A program made the translations under genes and the position numbers. The notes beneath the pieces were generated by a model that worked only from the letters and a program-made list of their open reading frames with translations, made no database searches and was not told where the DNA came from. Source: Pseudomonadota bacterium (GTDB lineage: Bacteria; Pseudomonadota; Gammaproteobacteria; Steroidobacterales; Steroidobacteraceae). From it: a DNA stretch of 64,000 nucleotides. Location: the NCBI GenBank assembly GCA_023457495.1, contig JAEWLQ010000113.1, positions 129,486 to 193,485 of the forward strand, in the 5' to 3' direction. Each line of letters starts with the position of its first letter. The first letter of the stretch is position 1. This document shows, piece by piece, positions 50,004 to 59,756 of this stretch.

Positions 50004-52547
50004 TCAGCGGCGCCGCCCGCCGCCGCGCATGGCGCCCATCGAACGCTGGTGCCCTTCGAAACGGCGCGCGCCTTCCATGCGCGCCTGGCGCTCGCGGTCG
50101 AGGCGCTGGCGCTGCTCCATCTGCTGTCGGTCGATCTGGCTGCGATCGACCTGGCCGCGCTCGACCTGACTCCGATCGACCTGTTCGCGCGCGATGTCGT
50201 CGGCGCGATTCTGTGTCGGTCCCTGTCCGCGATTGAGCTGCTCCCAGCCGTCGTCGGTGTGACGGTAGACGTTGCCGCCCTGCCCGGCGTAGATGTCGCC
50301 ATCCACGTTGGCGATCCGGCCGTTGTCGCCGCCGACACCGGAGATTCGGGTGGTGTCACCGGTGTTGGGGTTGTAGATAGCCCCGGCGCCGCCGGAGATT
50401 TCGCGGCCCGTGTACGCGTTGCCGACCGTGCCGCCGCGCCCGCCCGCGACGACGCCGCTGTTGGTGTCGCGCGCGACGCCCCGGCCGCTCGAGGCGTAGT
50501 TGCCGGTGTACGCGTTCTGCACCGTGCCGCGCTGGCCCGCGGACGCCACGCCGGTACGCGAGTTGTAGGATGCGCCCGCGCGGCCTGCCCACGCATTGCC
50601 CGTCCACGCGTTGTAGCCGGCCGAAGCATGCGACACCCGGGCCTTGTCGCCCCATTGCGTGTAGACGTTGTTGGTTCGCGCGGCCCATCCACCCGGACCC
50701 CAGACCGCGGCTCCGCGGTAACCCGCGGCCGCGCCGCCCCAGTAGACAGGCGGTCCCCACGCGTAACCCCAGCCGTAGGGTCCCCACCACGGATAACATC
50801 CCCATCCCCAGCCGCTGTACACCGTGGCCGCGCCCCAGGCCCAGCCGATTCCGAACGCCAGTCCCCAACCCGCCCAGGGCGTATACGTGGTCGCGACGCC
50901 GAAGCCATACGTGACCGGCGGCCCGTACCACGCCGTGCCGACCCACGGCGTGTAGTAATAACCCGTGCCGTAGACGACCACGTTGGAGACCGGATCGACG
51001 TATTCGCCGTGATAACCGGGCGTGTATCCCACGTACACGGTCGAATCCGCTGCGGAGTACGTCTTCACGTAGGTCACGTAGTGCAGCGGTGAGGTCGCGG
51101 GAATCGTGTAAATGACGGCCGGCACCGTCGTCGCGACCACCCATGGGCCCCGCACCGAACTACCGACGAACCACACCCCGTTCTCCACCGCGTACCAGCT
51201 GTCCGCATCCACCTGGATGATCGGCGTCGCGGTGTTCTTCACGTAGTGCAAGGTCGTGCCTTCGATCGGCGCCAGGGCGGGCTCACCGTCGATGACGGGC
51301 GGCGTGAGTTTGGCCTCCTTCGCCTTCACCGCGGCGGTCGAGGGAATGCCCGCGGCGATCGCGGCCTCGCGCGACTGCGGAGTTCCGGACACCGAGGCCT
51401 TCACGTTTTCATACTTGCTATCGTCGGGAATGGCGCTGAAGTCCTTCGCGAGCGTGTTCGCCGCGACGAACTGCCAGGGACCTGCGGTATCCGCGGCGCG
51501 AAACCACCGGCCCGAGACGAGCACGTAGGTCTTCTGATCGGAGAGCAGCTTGAACACGCGCCCCGTCGTGTTCTCCGCCGCCAGCAACTGCGTGCCGGCG
51601 ATCGGCGCCCACTTCGGTTCGCCCTCGAACACGATGAGTTCTGTTGGACGGGTCGCCACCTTGATCGCCGGAGCGCGCGACGTCTTGAGAGAAGGCGCCG
51701 GCTGCTCCGGATCGCCCTCGCCGGTCAACATGTCGGCCGACCGCGAATCGATCGCCGCCTTCGCGATCTTCTCGAGCTCGGCGGGCGGCTGATTCGTCAC
51801 GCTCCACTTTCCGTCGATCGCCGCGGCGGTCATCCACCCGTCGAACACATGTAGATAGTGCGCTCCCTTTGCCTGCCGCACGAGCAGCGGTCGGGTATTC
51901 ACCACGCGCTCCCACGACATGCCGGGGATCGCACGGAACTGCGGCGTGCCGTCGATGTAGACGAGCATCGCGGGCACGGTCGAGAAGATGATGTCCGGTG
52001 GATCGTTGCGCAGTTTGAGCGGCGCGCGCTCCGCCGCGTCCACGATCGCGACATTGGCCTCGAGTCGGTCGAGCGCGATCGTGCGCTCGCGCTTCGCCGC
52101 ATCGTCGCGGATGATCTGCGTCCAGGCGGACGCGCGATCCGCCGCCGTCGGAAAATCGGCCTTCAATACCTGGTAGCGGTCGAGCGTCACCAGGCGCGCG
52201 TTCTTGTCGACCAGCGTGCGCGCCGAAAGGTCGATCACGCCGAAGTTCGACTTCGCGTTCTTGTCATCCTTCGGACCTTCCTTCACCGCCACCGCGGCGC
52301 GCGCCCGCAGGGTCATGCCATCCCAGCTGTCGATCTGCGGCTGATACACCGCGATCAGCGTGTTGCCGCTCGTGATCTCGTAGGGCCAGGAAGTTTCGTC
52401 GGGGCCGGAAGGGTCCGCGATCGGGCTCGCGGTGTTCGGGCCGGTTCCGGGCCGGGGCTGCGGCGCCTGGCTCTGCGCCACCGCACCGAGCGTGAGCGAC
52501 ACCGCCACGGCGCCCCAGATCGCAGGCATGAAACTGCGTTTCCTCAC
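50004..52547 (-). CDS. Large exported Gly/Trp/Tyr-rich protein with internal repeats
   Basis: A roughly 847-residue protein; the GTG at 52547 has GGAGGG at good spacing and starts a signal peptide (R-K-R-S-F-M-P-A-I-W-G-A-V-A). Residues about 50-490 contain three related repeats, each with W-x(6-8)-G-x-W (D-G-W-M-T-A-A-A-I-D-G-K-W, G-R-W-F-R-A-A-D-T-A-G-P-W, G-V-W-F-V-G-S-S-V-R-G-P-W). Residues 500-660 are a Tyr/Trp/Gly/Pro-rich stretch with the only cysteine (about residue 584, G-C-Y-P-W-W). Then come Asn/Gly/Thr repeats, and a basic Gln/Arg tail (V-D-R-S-Q, V-E-R-G-Q). Relatives carry the name 'carbohydrate-binding family V/XII'. Likely a surface protein; function unknown. Confidence 0.8.
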   Translation of the reverse strand: MRKRSFMPAIWGAVAVSLTLGAVAQSQAPQPRPGTGPNTASPIADPSGPDETSWPYEITSGNTLIAVYQPQIDSWDGMTLRARAAVAVKEGPKDDKNAKSNFGVIDLSARTLVDKNARLVTLDRYQVLKADFPTAADRASAWTQIIRDDAAKRERTIALDRLEANVAIVDAAERAPLKLRNDPPDIIFSTVPAMLVYIDGTPQFRAIPGMSWERVVNTRPLLVRQAKGAHYLHVFDGWMTAAAIDGKWSVTNQPPAELEKIAKAAIDSRSADMLTGEGDPEQPAPSLKTSRAPAIKVATRPTELIVFEGEPKWAPIAGTQLLAAENTTGRVFKLLSDQKTYVLVSGRWFRAADTAGPWQFVAANTLAKDFSAIPDDSKYENVKASVSGTPQSREAAIAAGIPSTAAVKAKEAKLTPPVIDGEPALAPIEGTTLHYVKNTATPIIQVDADSWYAVENGVWFVGSSVRGPWVVATTVPAVIYTIPATSPLHYVTYVKTYSAADSTVYVGYTPGYHGEYVDPVSNVVVYGTGYYYTPWVGTAWYGPPVTYGFGVATTYTPWAGWGLAFGIGWAWGAATVYSGWGWGCYPWWGPYGWGYAWGPPVYWGGAAAGYRGAAVWGPGGWAARTNNVYTQWGDKARVSHASAGYNAWTGNAWAGRAGASYNSRTGVASAGQRGTVQNAYTGNYASSGRGVARDTNSGVVAGGRGGTVGNAYTGREISGGAGAIYNPNTGDTTRISGVGGDNGRIANVDGDIYAGQGGNVYRHTDDGWEQLNRGQGPTQNRADDIAREQVDRSQVERGQVDRSQIDRQQMEQRQRLDRERQARMEGARRFEGHQRSMGAMRGGGRRR

Positions 52548-52865
52548 GGGGGCGCCCTCCGCCAATAGTTAGCCGAACCAGAATCGTGCGCGGTGCACCA
52601 TCGAGCCATCGGACCTAGGTCCTACCGCATGGAAACCCGCCCAGGCGTACAAAGAACTCGCGCCGCAGCCGCTCCTCTGACCGGAATCCAAGCATCGTCA
52701 AAATCCCTCCCTGCGATGCCAGTACCTGCACGAATTCCGAATCATGGCGCTGCGGCCGTTTTAACCACCTGCGATACGAGTCCGCGGCGGAGCCGACACC
52801 GCCAGGCATACCCCGGTGATGTTCCAGTACGAACTCGAAGGGCCTGCAAACAAGAAGCCGCGAAC
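52548..52865. other. 318-bp divergent intergenic region
   Basis: It separates the 847-residue gene (minus) from the outer-membrane barrel gene (plus). The one notable element is the 18-bp motif at 52608-52625. No small reading frame here looks coding, and I see no clear sigma70 hexamers. Confidence 0.6.
52608..52625 (+). promoter_or_regulatory. Copy of the 18-bp motif with a perfect palindromic centre
   Basis: ATCGGACCTAGGTCCTAC contains the perfect 12-bp palindrome GGACCTAGGTCC at 52611-52622. It is 61 bp upstream of the 847-residue gene and 240 bp upstream of the barrel gene. Confidence 0.5.
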
Positions 52866-53681
52866 ATGCTCAACAAACTCTCGCTCACGATCCTGCTGTT
52901 CGCGCTCGGCGCGCTGTATTCGAACTGCGCGAATGCCGAGGCCGGCGATCCACTCACCGATCGATTTTCACTTAGCCTCGGTGGCTTCCTCCTGAACACC
53001 AAAACCGAAGTGCGTGTCGACGGCGAGAGCAGCCAGGGCACCGTCATCGACCTCGAGAACGAGTTCGGCTTCGACGACATCGACCGCTTCCGCATCGACG
53101 GCTACTGGCGATTCACGCCGCGTCAGAAGATCCGCGTGATGTACTTCGACACCAAACGCACCGAGAACACGTCGATCGATCGTGACATCGTGTTCCGGGA
53201 CCAGGTTTATACGGTCAACACCGACATCCGCACGACCTTCGATACGACGGTAGCCGAGCTCGCCTATGAGTTCGCGATCCTGCGCGGTGAGAACTACGAG
53301 GTCGGCGCGTCGATCGGTATCCACAATCTCAAGTTCCGGCTGGGACTCGATGTCACGGGAAACAACGTGAATCTGTCGGAATCGCGTACCGCGGAGGCGA
53401 ACGGTCCGTTGCCGATGATCGGACTCAGCGGCACCTGGAAGATCAACGACAAGTTCTATTTCCAGGCATTGGCGCAGTTCTTTCGTATCAACTACGACCC
53501 GTACGACGGCAGGCTCAGCGATCTCAGCGCATCATTCATCTGGCAGGCATTCCAGCATGTCGGCTTCGGCGTGGGTTACAACGACTTCACCACGCGCGTC
53601 GACGTGGACGACGACAATTTCACTGGCAGGCTGAAGTGGCGTTACGGCGGCGCCCGCATCTTTCTCACCGCGTCGTTCTGA
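52866..53681 (+). CDS. Outer-membrane beta-barrel protein
   Basis: A 271-residue exported protein: signal peptide N-K-L-S-L-T-I-L-L-F-A-L-G-A-L, cleavage near C-A-N-A-E-A. The mature part alternates hydrophobic and polar residues in strands, with short Asp/Thr-rich loops, and ends in I-F-L-T-A-S-F, a classical C-terminal barrel-insertion signal for the Bam machinery. No named family recognised; it looks like a small 8-12-strand barrel. It is 67 bp ahead of tamA. Confidence 0.8.
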   Translation: MLNKLSLTILLFALGALYSNCANAEAGDPLTDRFSLSLGGFLLNTKTEVRVDGESSQGTVIDLENEFGFDDIDRFRIDGYWRFTPRQKIRVMYFDTKRTENTSIDRDIVFRDQVYTVNTDIRTTFDTTVAELAYEFAILRGENYEVGASIGIHNLKFRLGLDVTGNNVNLSESRTAEANGPLPMIGLSGTWKINDKFYFQALAQFFRINYDPYDGRLSDLSASFIWQAFQHVGFGVGYNDFTTRVDVDDDNFTGRLKWRYGGARIFLTASF

Positions 53682-53748
53682 CGTGCCCTCGATCAATCGC
53701 CCTTAGGTCCCACTGCGAGCTCGCGCATGGCCGCCGCAAGGTGCTGAC

Positions 53749-55476
53749 ATGCGTCCGCGGGCCACCTTCGTCGCGGTGTCGCTCGCCCTGCTCATCACCG
53801 GCAGATCCGCGGCTTCCGGATTCGCGCTCGAGATAAACGGCCTCGGAGAGGAGTTCGAACAGACCGCGCGTGCGAACGTCACGCTCGAACAGTTCGTCGG
53901 CCGCGAGGTGAGCGAAGCACAGGCGCGGCGCCTGCTCGCATCCGGCGAGAAGCAGATCCGGCATTCGCTCGAGGCTCATGGCTTCTACGACGTGGAAGTA
54001 ACAAGCCGGCTCGAAACGCAATCCGGGTTGCGCGCGATCTACGACGTCACGCCGGGCAGACCCGTGCTCGTGTCATCGAGCGACGTACGTGTCGCGGGCG
54101 ATGCGGAGCGTCTGCCCGCGGTGCAACGTGCGCTCCGTGAATTCGTGCCGCGACTTCGTCAGCGGCTCGATCACGAGTCGTACGAATCGAGCAAGGCCGC
54201 GATCCAGAATGCGCTGGCGGATCACGGCTTCCTCGGCGCGGAGCTCGCGACTCATCGTGTCGAAGTCACGACCGCGACGCACAGCGCGGCGATCGACCTT
54301 TCCTGGAACAGTGGTCCGCGCTACCGGTTCGGCGATGCGGTCTTCTCCGAAGCGCAGCTTCCCGCCGAGTTCCTGCAGCGCTTCGTGGGATGGGAACCGG
54401 ACGACTATTTCTCGAGTGAGAAGCTGATCGACCTGCAGCGCCAGCTCGTGCAGGCCGACTACTTCTCGAGCGTGATCGTGCAGCCCCGCGTCACCAAGGG
54501 CGAGACGACGGTGCCCGTGGACATCGAGCTCACGCCCGCCAAACGCAACATTTACACCGGCAGCGTTTATGCCAGTACGGATACCGGCATCGGCGTGAAG
54601 CTCGGCCTCGAGCGGCGCTGGCTCAACGCGCGCGGTCACAAGTTCCGCGGCACACTCGACATCGCGCAACGATTGCAGGCGGCCGAGCTCGCCTACGTCG
54701 TCCCGCTGCCGGGCCGGGACCGGCACAGTTTCAATTTCGGCGGCACGTATCGCGACGAAACCACGGACACGAGCGTGTCGCGCACGCAGCAACTCGTGGC
54801 CGGCGAATCGCGCGAGTGGCTGGGTTTCACGCGCACGCTGAGCCTGAACTTCCTCTCGGGCGATTTCGAGATCGGCAGCGAACGCGGAAATTCGACTCTC
54901 CTCTATGCGGAAGGCGGACTCGCCCGCAGCCGTTCCAACGATCCGGCCTTCCCCACGCGCGGATATTCCGTGTTCCTGGGCGCGCGCGTCGCGCCGACCT
55001 CCAGCGTCGCCAGCACGACGTTCGCGGGCATCGGTTTGCGCGCGCGGTGGTTGCGTGGCCTCGGCGATCGTTCTCGCATCCTGCTGCGTGCGGCCGCCGG
55101 CGCGATGCAGGTGGATGACTTCGACGAGCTGCCGCCGGACCTGCGCCTCTTCTGCGGCGGCGATCGCTCCATTCGCGGCTTCGACTACCAGGCGATCGGC
55201 AGCGTCAACTCCTCCGGCGACGTCATCGGCGGCAACAACAAGATCGAAGGCAGCGTGGAATTCGAGCACTACTTCCGCAAGGACTGGGGCGCGGCCGCCT
55301 TCGTGGACGCCGGCGATGCATTTCGCGGCAGCGACTTCGCGGTGAACGTGGGCGCCGGCATCGGATTGCGCTGGAAGTCGCCGGTCGGCGTGTTGCGGCT
55401 GGATTTCGCGTATCCCGTGCACACCGACCTCGAGCATTCCTTCCGCATCCACCTCACCATGGGTCCCGACCTGTGA
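53749..55476 (+). CDS. tamA: Translocation and assembly module subunit TamA
   Basis: Outer-membrane BamA-like protein, 575 residues: signal peptide (F-V-A-V-S-L-A-L-L-I-T-G), three POTRA domains (about 25-265), and a 16-strand barrel with the conserved G-G-D-R-S-I-R-G-F-D-Y that corresponds to the (V/I)RG(F/Y) motif. With TamB it supports outer-membrane protein insertion and lipid traffic. It overlaps tamB by 4 bp (ATGA/GTGA type, 55473-55476). Confidence 0.94.
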   Translation: MRPRATFVAVSLALLITGRSAASGFALEINGLGEEFEQTARANVTLEQFVGREVSEAQARRLLASGEKQIRHSLEAHGFYDVEVTSRLETQSGLRAIYDVTPGRPVLVSSSDVRVAGDAERLPAVQRALREFVPRLRQRLDHESYESSKAAIQNALADHGFLGAELATHRVEVTTATHSAAIDLSWNSGPRYRFGDAVFSEAQLPAEFLQRFVGWEPDDYFSSEKLIDLQRQLVQADYFSSVIVQPRVTKGETTVPVDIELTPAKRNIYTGSVYASTDTGIGVKLGLERRWLNARGHKFRGTLDIAQRLQAAELAYVVPLPGRDRHSFNFGGTYRDETTDTSVSRTQQLVAGESREWLGFTRTLSLNFLSGDFEIGSERGNSTLLYAEGGLARSRSNDPAFPTRGYSVFLGARVAPTSSVASTTFAGIGLRARWLRGLGDRSRILLRAAAGAMQVDDFDELPPDLRLFCGGDRSIRGFDYQAIGSVNSSGDVIGGNNKIEGSVEFEHYFRKDWGAAAFVDAGDAFRGSDFAVNVGAGIGLRWKSPVGVLRLDFAYPVHTDLEHSFRIHLTMGPDL

Positions 55477-58400
55477 AGGCGCTGCGCCGCATCCTCCTGT
55501 CGGTCGGGGCGCTGCTCGCGCTCGTCCTGCTCGCATTCGCCTGGCTGTTGCACACGCAAAGCGGCGCGCGTTTCGCCGTCGACCTGGCCACTCGCTTCCT
55601 CGACGGAAAATTGTCGAGCGGAGCGGTATCGGGCTCGATCGCGCGGGGCCTGTACGTGACGCAGCTGCGATGGCGCGACGCCGCGGCCGGCATCGACGCG
55701 CACGCGGCGCAGGTGCGCGTCGAACTATCGCCCGCGCAACTGCTGGCGAAGACGTTGCGGCTGAAGGCGCTCGCGCTGCGCGACGTGACGGTCGAACTCA
55801 CGAGCGTGGCGCCCCGCGAATCCACGCCAACCACATCGCTCGAAGCACCGCTCGACATCGTGATCGATGCGTTCCTGCTCGAACGCGGTGAGTTGCGACG
55901 TGACGGCACGACGGCGCTCGTGATCCAGCGCGCGGCATTGGCGGGAAAATGGACCGACGCGGGCATCGAGGTCGACAAGATGCGCGTGGTCGGCCCGCGA
56001 GGCCGGATCAGCCTGCGGGCCCGGCTCGGACTGCACGCGCCCTGGCTCGAGCATGCCACCGGCACGTTCGAATGGCGCGACGGCGAACGGCGCTGGGCCG
56101 GTTCACTCGCCACCCTCGGCGAAGCGAATGGCATCTCGCTGCGAGGCGCGCTGGATTCGCCCTTCCCGCTGAAGCTCGCGGGCGGAATTTCGGACCAGCC
56201 GGAGCGGCCGTGGCAGCTGCGCATCCAACTACCGCGTTTCGATCCGCGCGAAGGGCTTCTGCCCGACGGCGGCCTCGAAGCGCTCGCGGCGGAGCTCGAA
56301 GCGCACGGTTCCGGACGGCGCGTGAACGTCAGTGGCAGCATCGATCTCAACGACGAGCGCCTGTCCCTGCGCGAACTGGCCATGGACGTGTCCCCGAGCG
56401 AGGTATCGATCGACTCGCTGCGCGTCGGCGTCGCGAACACACGGGGCGAGGTGCGCGGCTCGGGTCGTCTGCGACTGGATCAGCCCGCCGCCACGGCATT
56501 CGCGCACCTGCAATGGGATGCTCTCGATCTGCCGGCACGCTGGGTCGGGACGCCCCTCGCGACATCCGGGCAGGTTTTCGTCGACGGCAATCTCGAGCAG
56601 TTCGAATCGCATGGCGCGCTCGACCTCGTGCGCCGCGATGTGCGCTCGTCCATCAACTGGAAGGCCGACGGCTCGAGACGCAAGATTTACCTGCGCGAAG
56701 CGCGCGTTTCCCAGGCGCATGGCGAACTGACGGTCGAAGGCGAGCTCGGCCTCGCAAGTCCCCTGAGCTGGCGCCTGGCGGCCGCCGCGCGGGGATTCAA
56801 CCCGTCAGGCCTCGCGCCCGCCTGGCCCGGGTCACTGGATTTCAGGATCGACTCGCAGGGCGAGATCGTGGCGGACGAGCCGCGCGGACAACTCGAGCTT
56901 CGCGACCTGCGCGGTCGCCTGCGCGACCGTCCGATCTCCGGCGGCGGCTCGCTCTCCCTCGCCCCCGGCATGCGTCTCAACGGACGGTTGGGCCTGCACT
57001 CCGGCGCCATCTCGCTCGCGATCGAGGGCACGAATGACCACAGCGCGCGGGTCGACGCGAAGCTCGACATCGAATCGCTGGCCGACTGGAACTCGCAGTT
57101 GAAGGGTCGCGCGCATCTGAGCGTCGAGGCGACGGGACGCTGGCCGGACATGACACTGGTCGCGGCGGCGAACGCGCAGGGTTTCGAATTCGCCGGGCAA
57201 TCCGTCGACGACGCCCTCCTCGAACTCACCGTTCGCTCGCCGCGCGCGCCCCGTTTCGAGCTGACGGCCAAGGCGCGCGGCGCGGCGCTGTCGGGTATGC
57301 GCTTCGAGACCCTGTCCATCGAGGCGTCGGGCACCGAGTCCGCCCACCAACTGATGGTGGATGCGGATGGCCGTCCGCTGGACCTCGTCCTGCGACTGAA
57401 TGGCGCGTACTCCCAACGAAGCTGGAGTGGCAGCCTCGACGCACTGGAGTTCGATCTCGACGAAGTTCCGCCGCTCGCGCTCGAGTCGCCCGTACAGCTG
57501 CGTCTCACGCCCGATGCGTTCGATGTCGGACAAACCTGCCTGTCGGGCGGTGAAATCCACCTGTGCGTCGCGGCCAGCGGCAGTGCGGATGGCCGCCGCT
57601 CCGCCAACTACTCGCTGCGCGCGCTTCCCCTGGAACTGCTCGCGCGCCTCGCGCACCCGGCAAACGATCTGAAGATCGCCGGCCACCTCGATGGCGAAGG
57701 CCACGTGAGCCGCGAGCCCGACGGTACGCTCTCCGGCGAAGCAACGCTTGCTTCCGCATCCGGTTCCGTGGAGCAACGCGGTCAGGGCCCGGAGCTGCGG
57801 CTGGGATACGAGGCATTCGAGCTCGAGGCCCGATTCGCGGGCGACAGCGCGAACGCGCGCGTCGCGGCGAACCTGGAACCCGACGGCAGCATCTCGGGCG
57901 CCGCGTCGGTCGACGACCTGCTGGGCGCCGAGCCCGCGCTGAAGGGCAATCTGACCATCGCATTGCGGGACCTCGCCCCGTTCGAATGGATACTTCCCCA
58001 GCTCATGCGCGTGGGCGGCACCGGAGAGCTCACGGCGACGCTCGCCGGTTCGCTGCACGAACCCGCCATCTCGGCGCTGCTCGCGATCCGGGACTTCCAC
58101 TGCGACGTGCCCTCACTCGGCATACAGCTCGAAAAGGGTGAACTTCTCGCGAACGTCGCGGACGACGGTTCCCTCGAGACACGAGCAAAGGTGAGCTCCG
58201 GCGATGGCGTCCTCGAGCTCAGCGGCACGAGCGCCTCGCTGCGTGAGCTCGACCTCGCGATACGCGGCGAAGGTTTCCTCGCGGCCAACTTCCCCGCGGC
58301 GCATCTGGTCGTCAGCCCGCAGATCACGCTCACCGGGAGCCCGGAGAATCTCGCGCTCGGTGGTTCGATCGACATCCCGCGGGCCAGCGTCGACCTCGAC

Positions 58401-59189
58401 AAGCTGACCAACCAGGGCGGCGCGCAGATTTCACCCGACGTGGTCGTCATCGACCGGCCCGAGCGCCAGGCGCGTCGCCGGCTCGCGATGCATACAGACG
58501 TGCGCGTGATCCTCGGCCGCGATGTGAAGCTGACGGGCTTCGGCCTCGACGCGACCGTCGGCGGCCAGTTGCGGATCATCGAGCGGCCCGGCAGTCCGAG
58601 CACGGGCTCCGGCGAGATCCGCCTCGATGGCACGTACGAGGCTTTCGGCCGCACGCTCGCCATCGAACGTGGACAGATGCTGTTCGCCAATTCGCCACTC
58701 GACAATCCGCAGCTCGACGTCCTCGCGACGCGGCGGATGCCGGACATCACCGCCAAGCTGCAGGTGACGGGCAGCGCGCGCCGACCGCAGCTCGACGTGT
58801 CCACGGATCCGGCCACTTCTCCGACCGAGGCGATGTCCTATCTTCTCACCGGCAAGTCGATGAGTGACCTGCGCGGCACCGAGGGCGAACGCGTGGAAGC
58901 GGCGGCCCAGTCGTTGGGCGGCGTACTGGGCGACCGGCTGGCGCGCGGGATCGGGAGCAAACTCGGGATCGACGCCGTCGGCGTCGAGCAGAGCGATGAG
59001 CTCGGCAGCAGCGCGTTCACCGTCGGCAAGTACCTGTCTCCCGGATTCTTCGTGAGCTACGGTGTGGGCCTGTTCGAACCGGGCACCGTCATCACGCTGC
59101 GTTACGCGATCTCCGAGCGTTGGTCGCTCGAGGCCGTGGACTCACCCAACGACCAGCGCGGGGGCATCAACTTCCGCATCGAGCGCTGA
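55473..59189 (+). CDS. tamB: Translocation and assembly module subunit TamB
   Basis: A 1238-residue AsmA-like protein that spans the periplasm. An N-terminal signal anchor (L-L-S-V-G-A-L-L-A-L-V-L-L-A-F-A-W-L-L) is followed by long beta-taco repeats and a C-terminal DUF490 domain: T-D-V-R-V-I-L-G-R-D-V-K-L-T-G-F-G-L, the I-E-R-G-Q-M-L-F-A-N-S-P-L-D-N-P region, T-E-A-M-S-Y-L-L-T-G-K and a strand tail near F-F-V-S-Y-G-V-G-L-F. GTG start, coupled to tamA. The family links the inner and outer membranes and moves phospholipid. Confidence 0.94.
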   Translation: MKALRRILLSVGALLALVLLAFAWLLHTQSGARFAVDLATRFLDGKLSSGAVSGSIARGLYVTQLRWRDAAAGIDAHAAQVRVELSPAQLLAKTLRLKALALRDVTVELTSVAPRESTPTTSLEAPLDIVIDAFLLERGELRRDGTTALVIQRAALAGKWTDAGIEVDKMRVVGPRGRISLRARLGLHAPWLEHATGTFEWRDGERRWAGSLATLGEANGISLRGALDSPFPLKLAGGISDQPERPWQLRIQLPRFDPREGLLPDGGLEALAAELEAHGSGRRVNVSGSIDLNDERLSLRELAMDVSPSEVSIDSLRVGVANTRGEVRGSGRLRLDQPAATAFAHLQWDALDLPARWVGTPLATSGQVFVDGNLEQFESHGALDLVRRDVRSSINWKADGSRRKIYLREARVSQAHGELTVEGELGLASPLSWRLAAAARGFNPSGLAPAWPGSLDFRIDSQGEIVADEPRGQLELRDLRGRLRDRPISGGGSLSLAPGMRLNGRLGLHSGAISLAIEGTNDHSARVDAKLDIESLADWNSQLKGRAHLSVEATGRWPDMTLVAAANAQGFEFAGQSVDDALLELTVRSPRAPRFELTAKARGAALSGMRFETLSIEASGTESAHQLMVDADGRPLDLVLRLNGAYSQRSWSGSLDALEFDLDEVPPLALESPVQLRLTPDAFDVGQTCLSGGEIHLCVAASGSADGRRSANYSLRALPLELLARLAHPANDLKIAGHLDGEGHVSREPDGTLSGEATLASASGSVEQRGQGPELRLGYEAFELEARFAGDSANARVAANLEPDGSISGAASVDDLLGAEPALKGNLTIALRDLAPFEWILPQLMRVGGTGELTATLAGSLHEPAISALLAIRDFHCDVPSLGIQLEKGELLANVADDGSLETRAKVSSGDGVLELSGTSASLRELDLAIRGEGFLAANFPAAHLVVSPQITLTGSPENLALGGSIDIPRASVDLDKLTNQGGAQISPDVVVIDRPERQARRRLAMHTDVRVILGRDVKLTGFGLDATVGGQLRIIERPGSPSTGSGEIRLDGTYEAFGRTLAIERGQMLFANSPLDNPQLDVLATRRMPDITAKLQVTGSARRPQLDVSTDPATSPTEAMSYLLTGKSMSDLRGTEGERVEAAAQSLGGVLGDRLARGIGSKLGIDAVGVEQSDELGSSAFTVGKYLSPGFFVSYGVGLFEPGTVITLRYAISERWSLEAVDSPNDQRGGINFRIER

Positions 59190-59195
59190 GCCTGC

Positions 59196-59756
59196 CTACT
59201 GCGCCGGCCGCACTCCGACGGCGACGGCTTCGGTGAACGCGATCTCCACCTCGTCCCCGGCGCGCAGGCCGCGGATGAAACGTTGCCCCTCCTCCCTAAC
59301 TACGCTCAGGGTGCGCGTGCGGCCATCCGGGCTGCGCACGGTGATCGTGTTCGCGCGCGTGTCGATCGCGACGACGTTCACCGTGGTACGCACCTGCGCG
59401 CCGGGCGAAGGGGCCGCCCCGGATGCGCGAGGCTCGCCCGGGCCATTGCCGGGCTTCTTCACTTCGGCCGCAACGCCCTGGTAGTAACTGACCACCACGC
59501 GATCGCCGACCTCGATCCTGTCGATGTTCTTTACAGTCGGGTCGAGCATCACGTCGGACCGTGTGCCATCCGCCGTCGTCACGGCCAGGCGGCGGGCCGG
59601 CAGGTCGATAGCGGTAACAGTGGCCGGACTCTCGATCAACCGCTGGCTCGTGACAGGCTCCGGTAGTTTGGTACTGCATGCGACTGCGCACAGGAGCGCC
59701 AGGAGCGCCAGGAGCGAGTGTGCAGCGCACCGTGCGAGACTCCGAATGCCTGCCAT
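59196..59756 (-). CDS. Lipoprotein of unknown function
   Basis: A 186-residue protein with signal and lipobox A-V-A-C near residue 27. The mature part has two similar strand-rich units: one with V-T-A-I-D-L-P-A-R-R-L-A-V-T-T-A-D-G and one with V-V-A-I-D-T-R-A-N-T-I-T-V-R-S-P-D-G, separated by a Pro/Gly/Ala linker. GGGGAGA precedes the ATG at 59756. Its stop is 6 bp from the convergent tamB. The signal peptide carries L-L-A-L-L-A-L-L from a 9-bp DNA repeat. Confidence 0.8.
   Translation of the reverse strand: MAGIRSLARCAAHSLLALLALLCAVACSTKLPEPVTSQRLIESPATVTAIDLPARRLAVTTADGTRSDVMLDPTVKNIDRIEVGDRVVVSYYQGVAAEVKKPGNGPGEPRASGAAPSPGAQVRTTVNVVAIDTRANTITVRSPDGRTRTLSVVREEGQRFIRGLRAGDEVEIAFTEAVAVGVRPAQ
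59692..59717 (-). repeat. 9-bp tandem repeat in a signal-peptide coding region
   Basis: AGGAGCGCC (plus strand) occurs twice, followed by a third partial unit AGGAGCGA, giving repeated Leu-Ala-Leu in the lipoprotein signal peptide. Slippage here could change signal-peptide length without loss of frame. Confidence 0.6.

Noticed and set aside
53702..53717. Another copy of the 18-bp motif before tamA
   Set aside because: CTTAGGTCCCACTGCG shares the AGGTCC half only.
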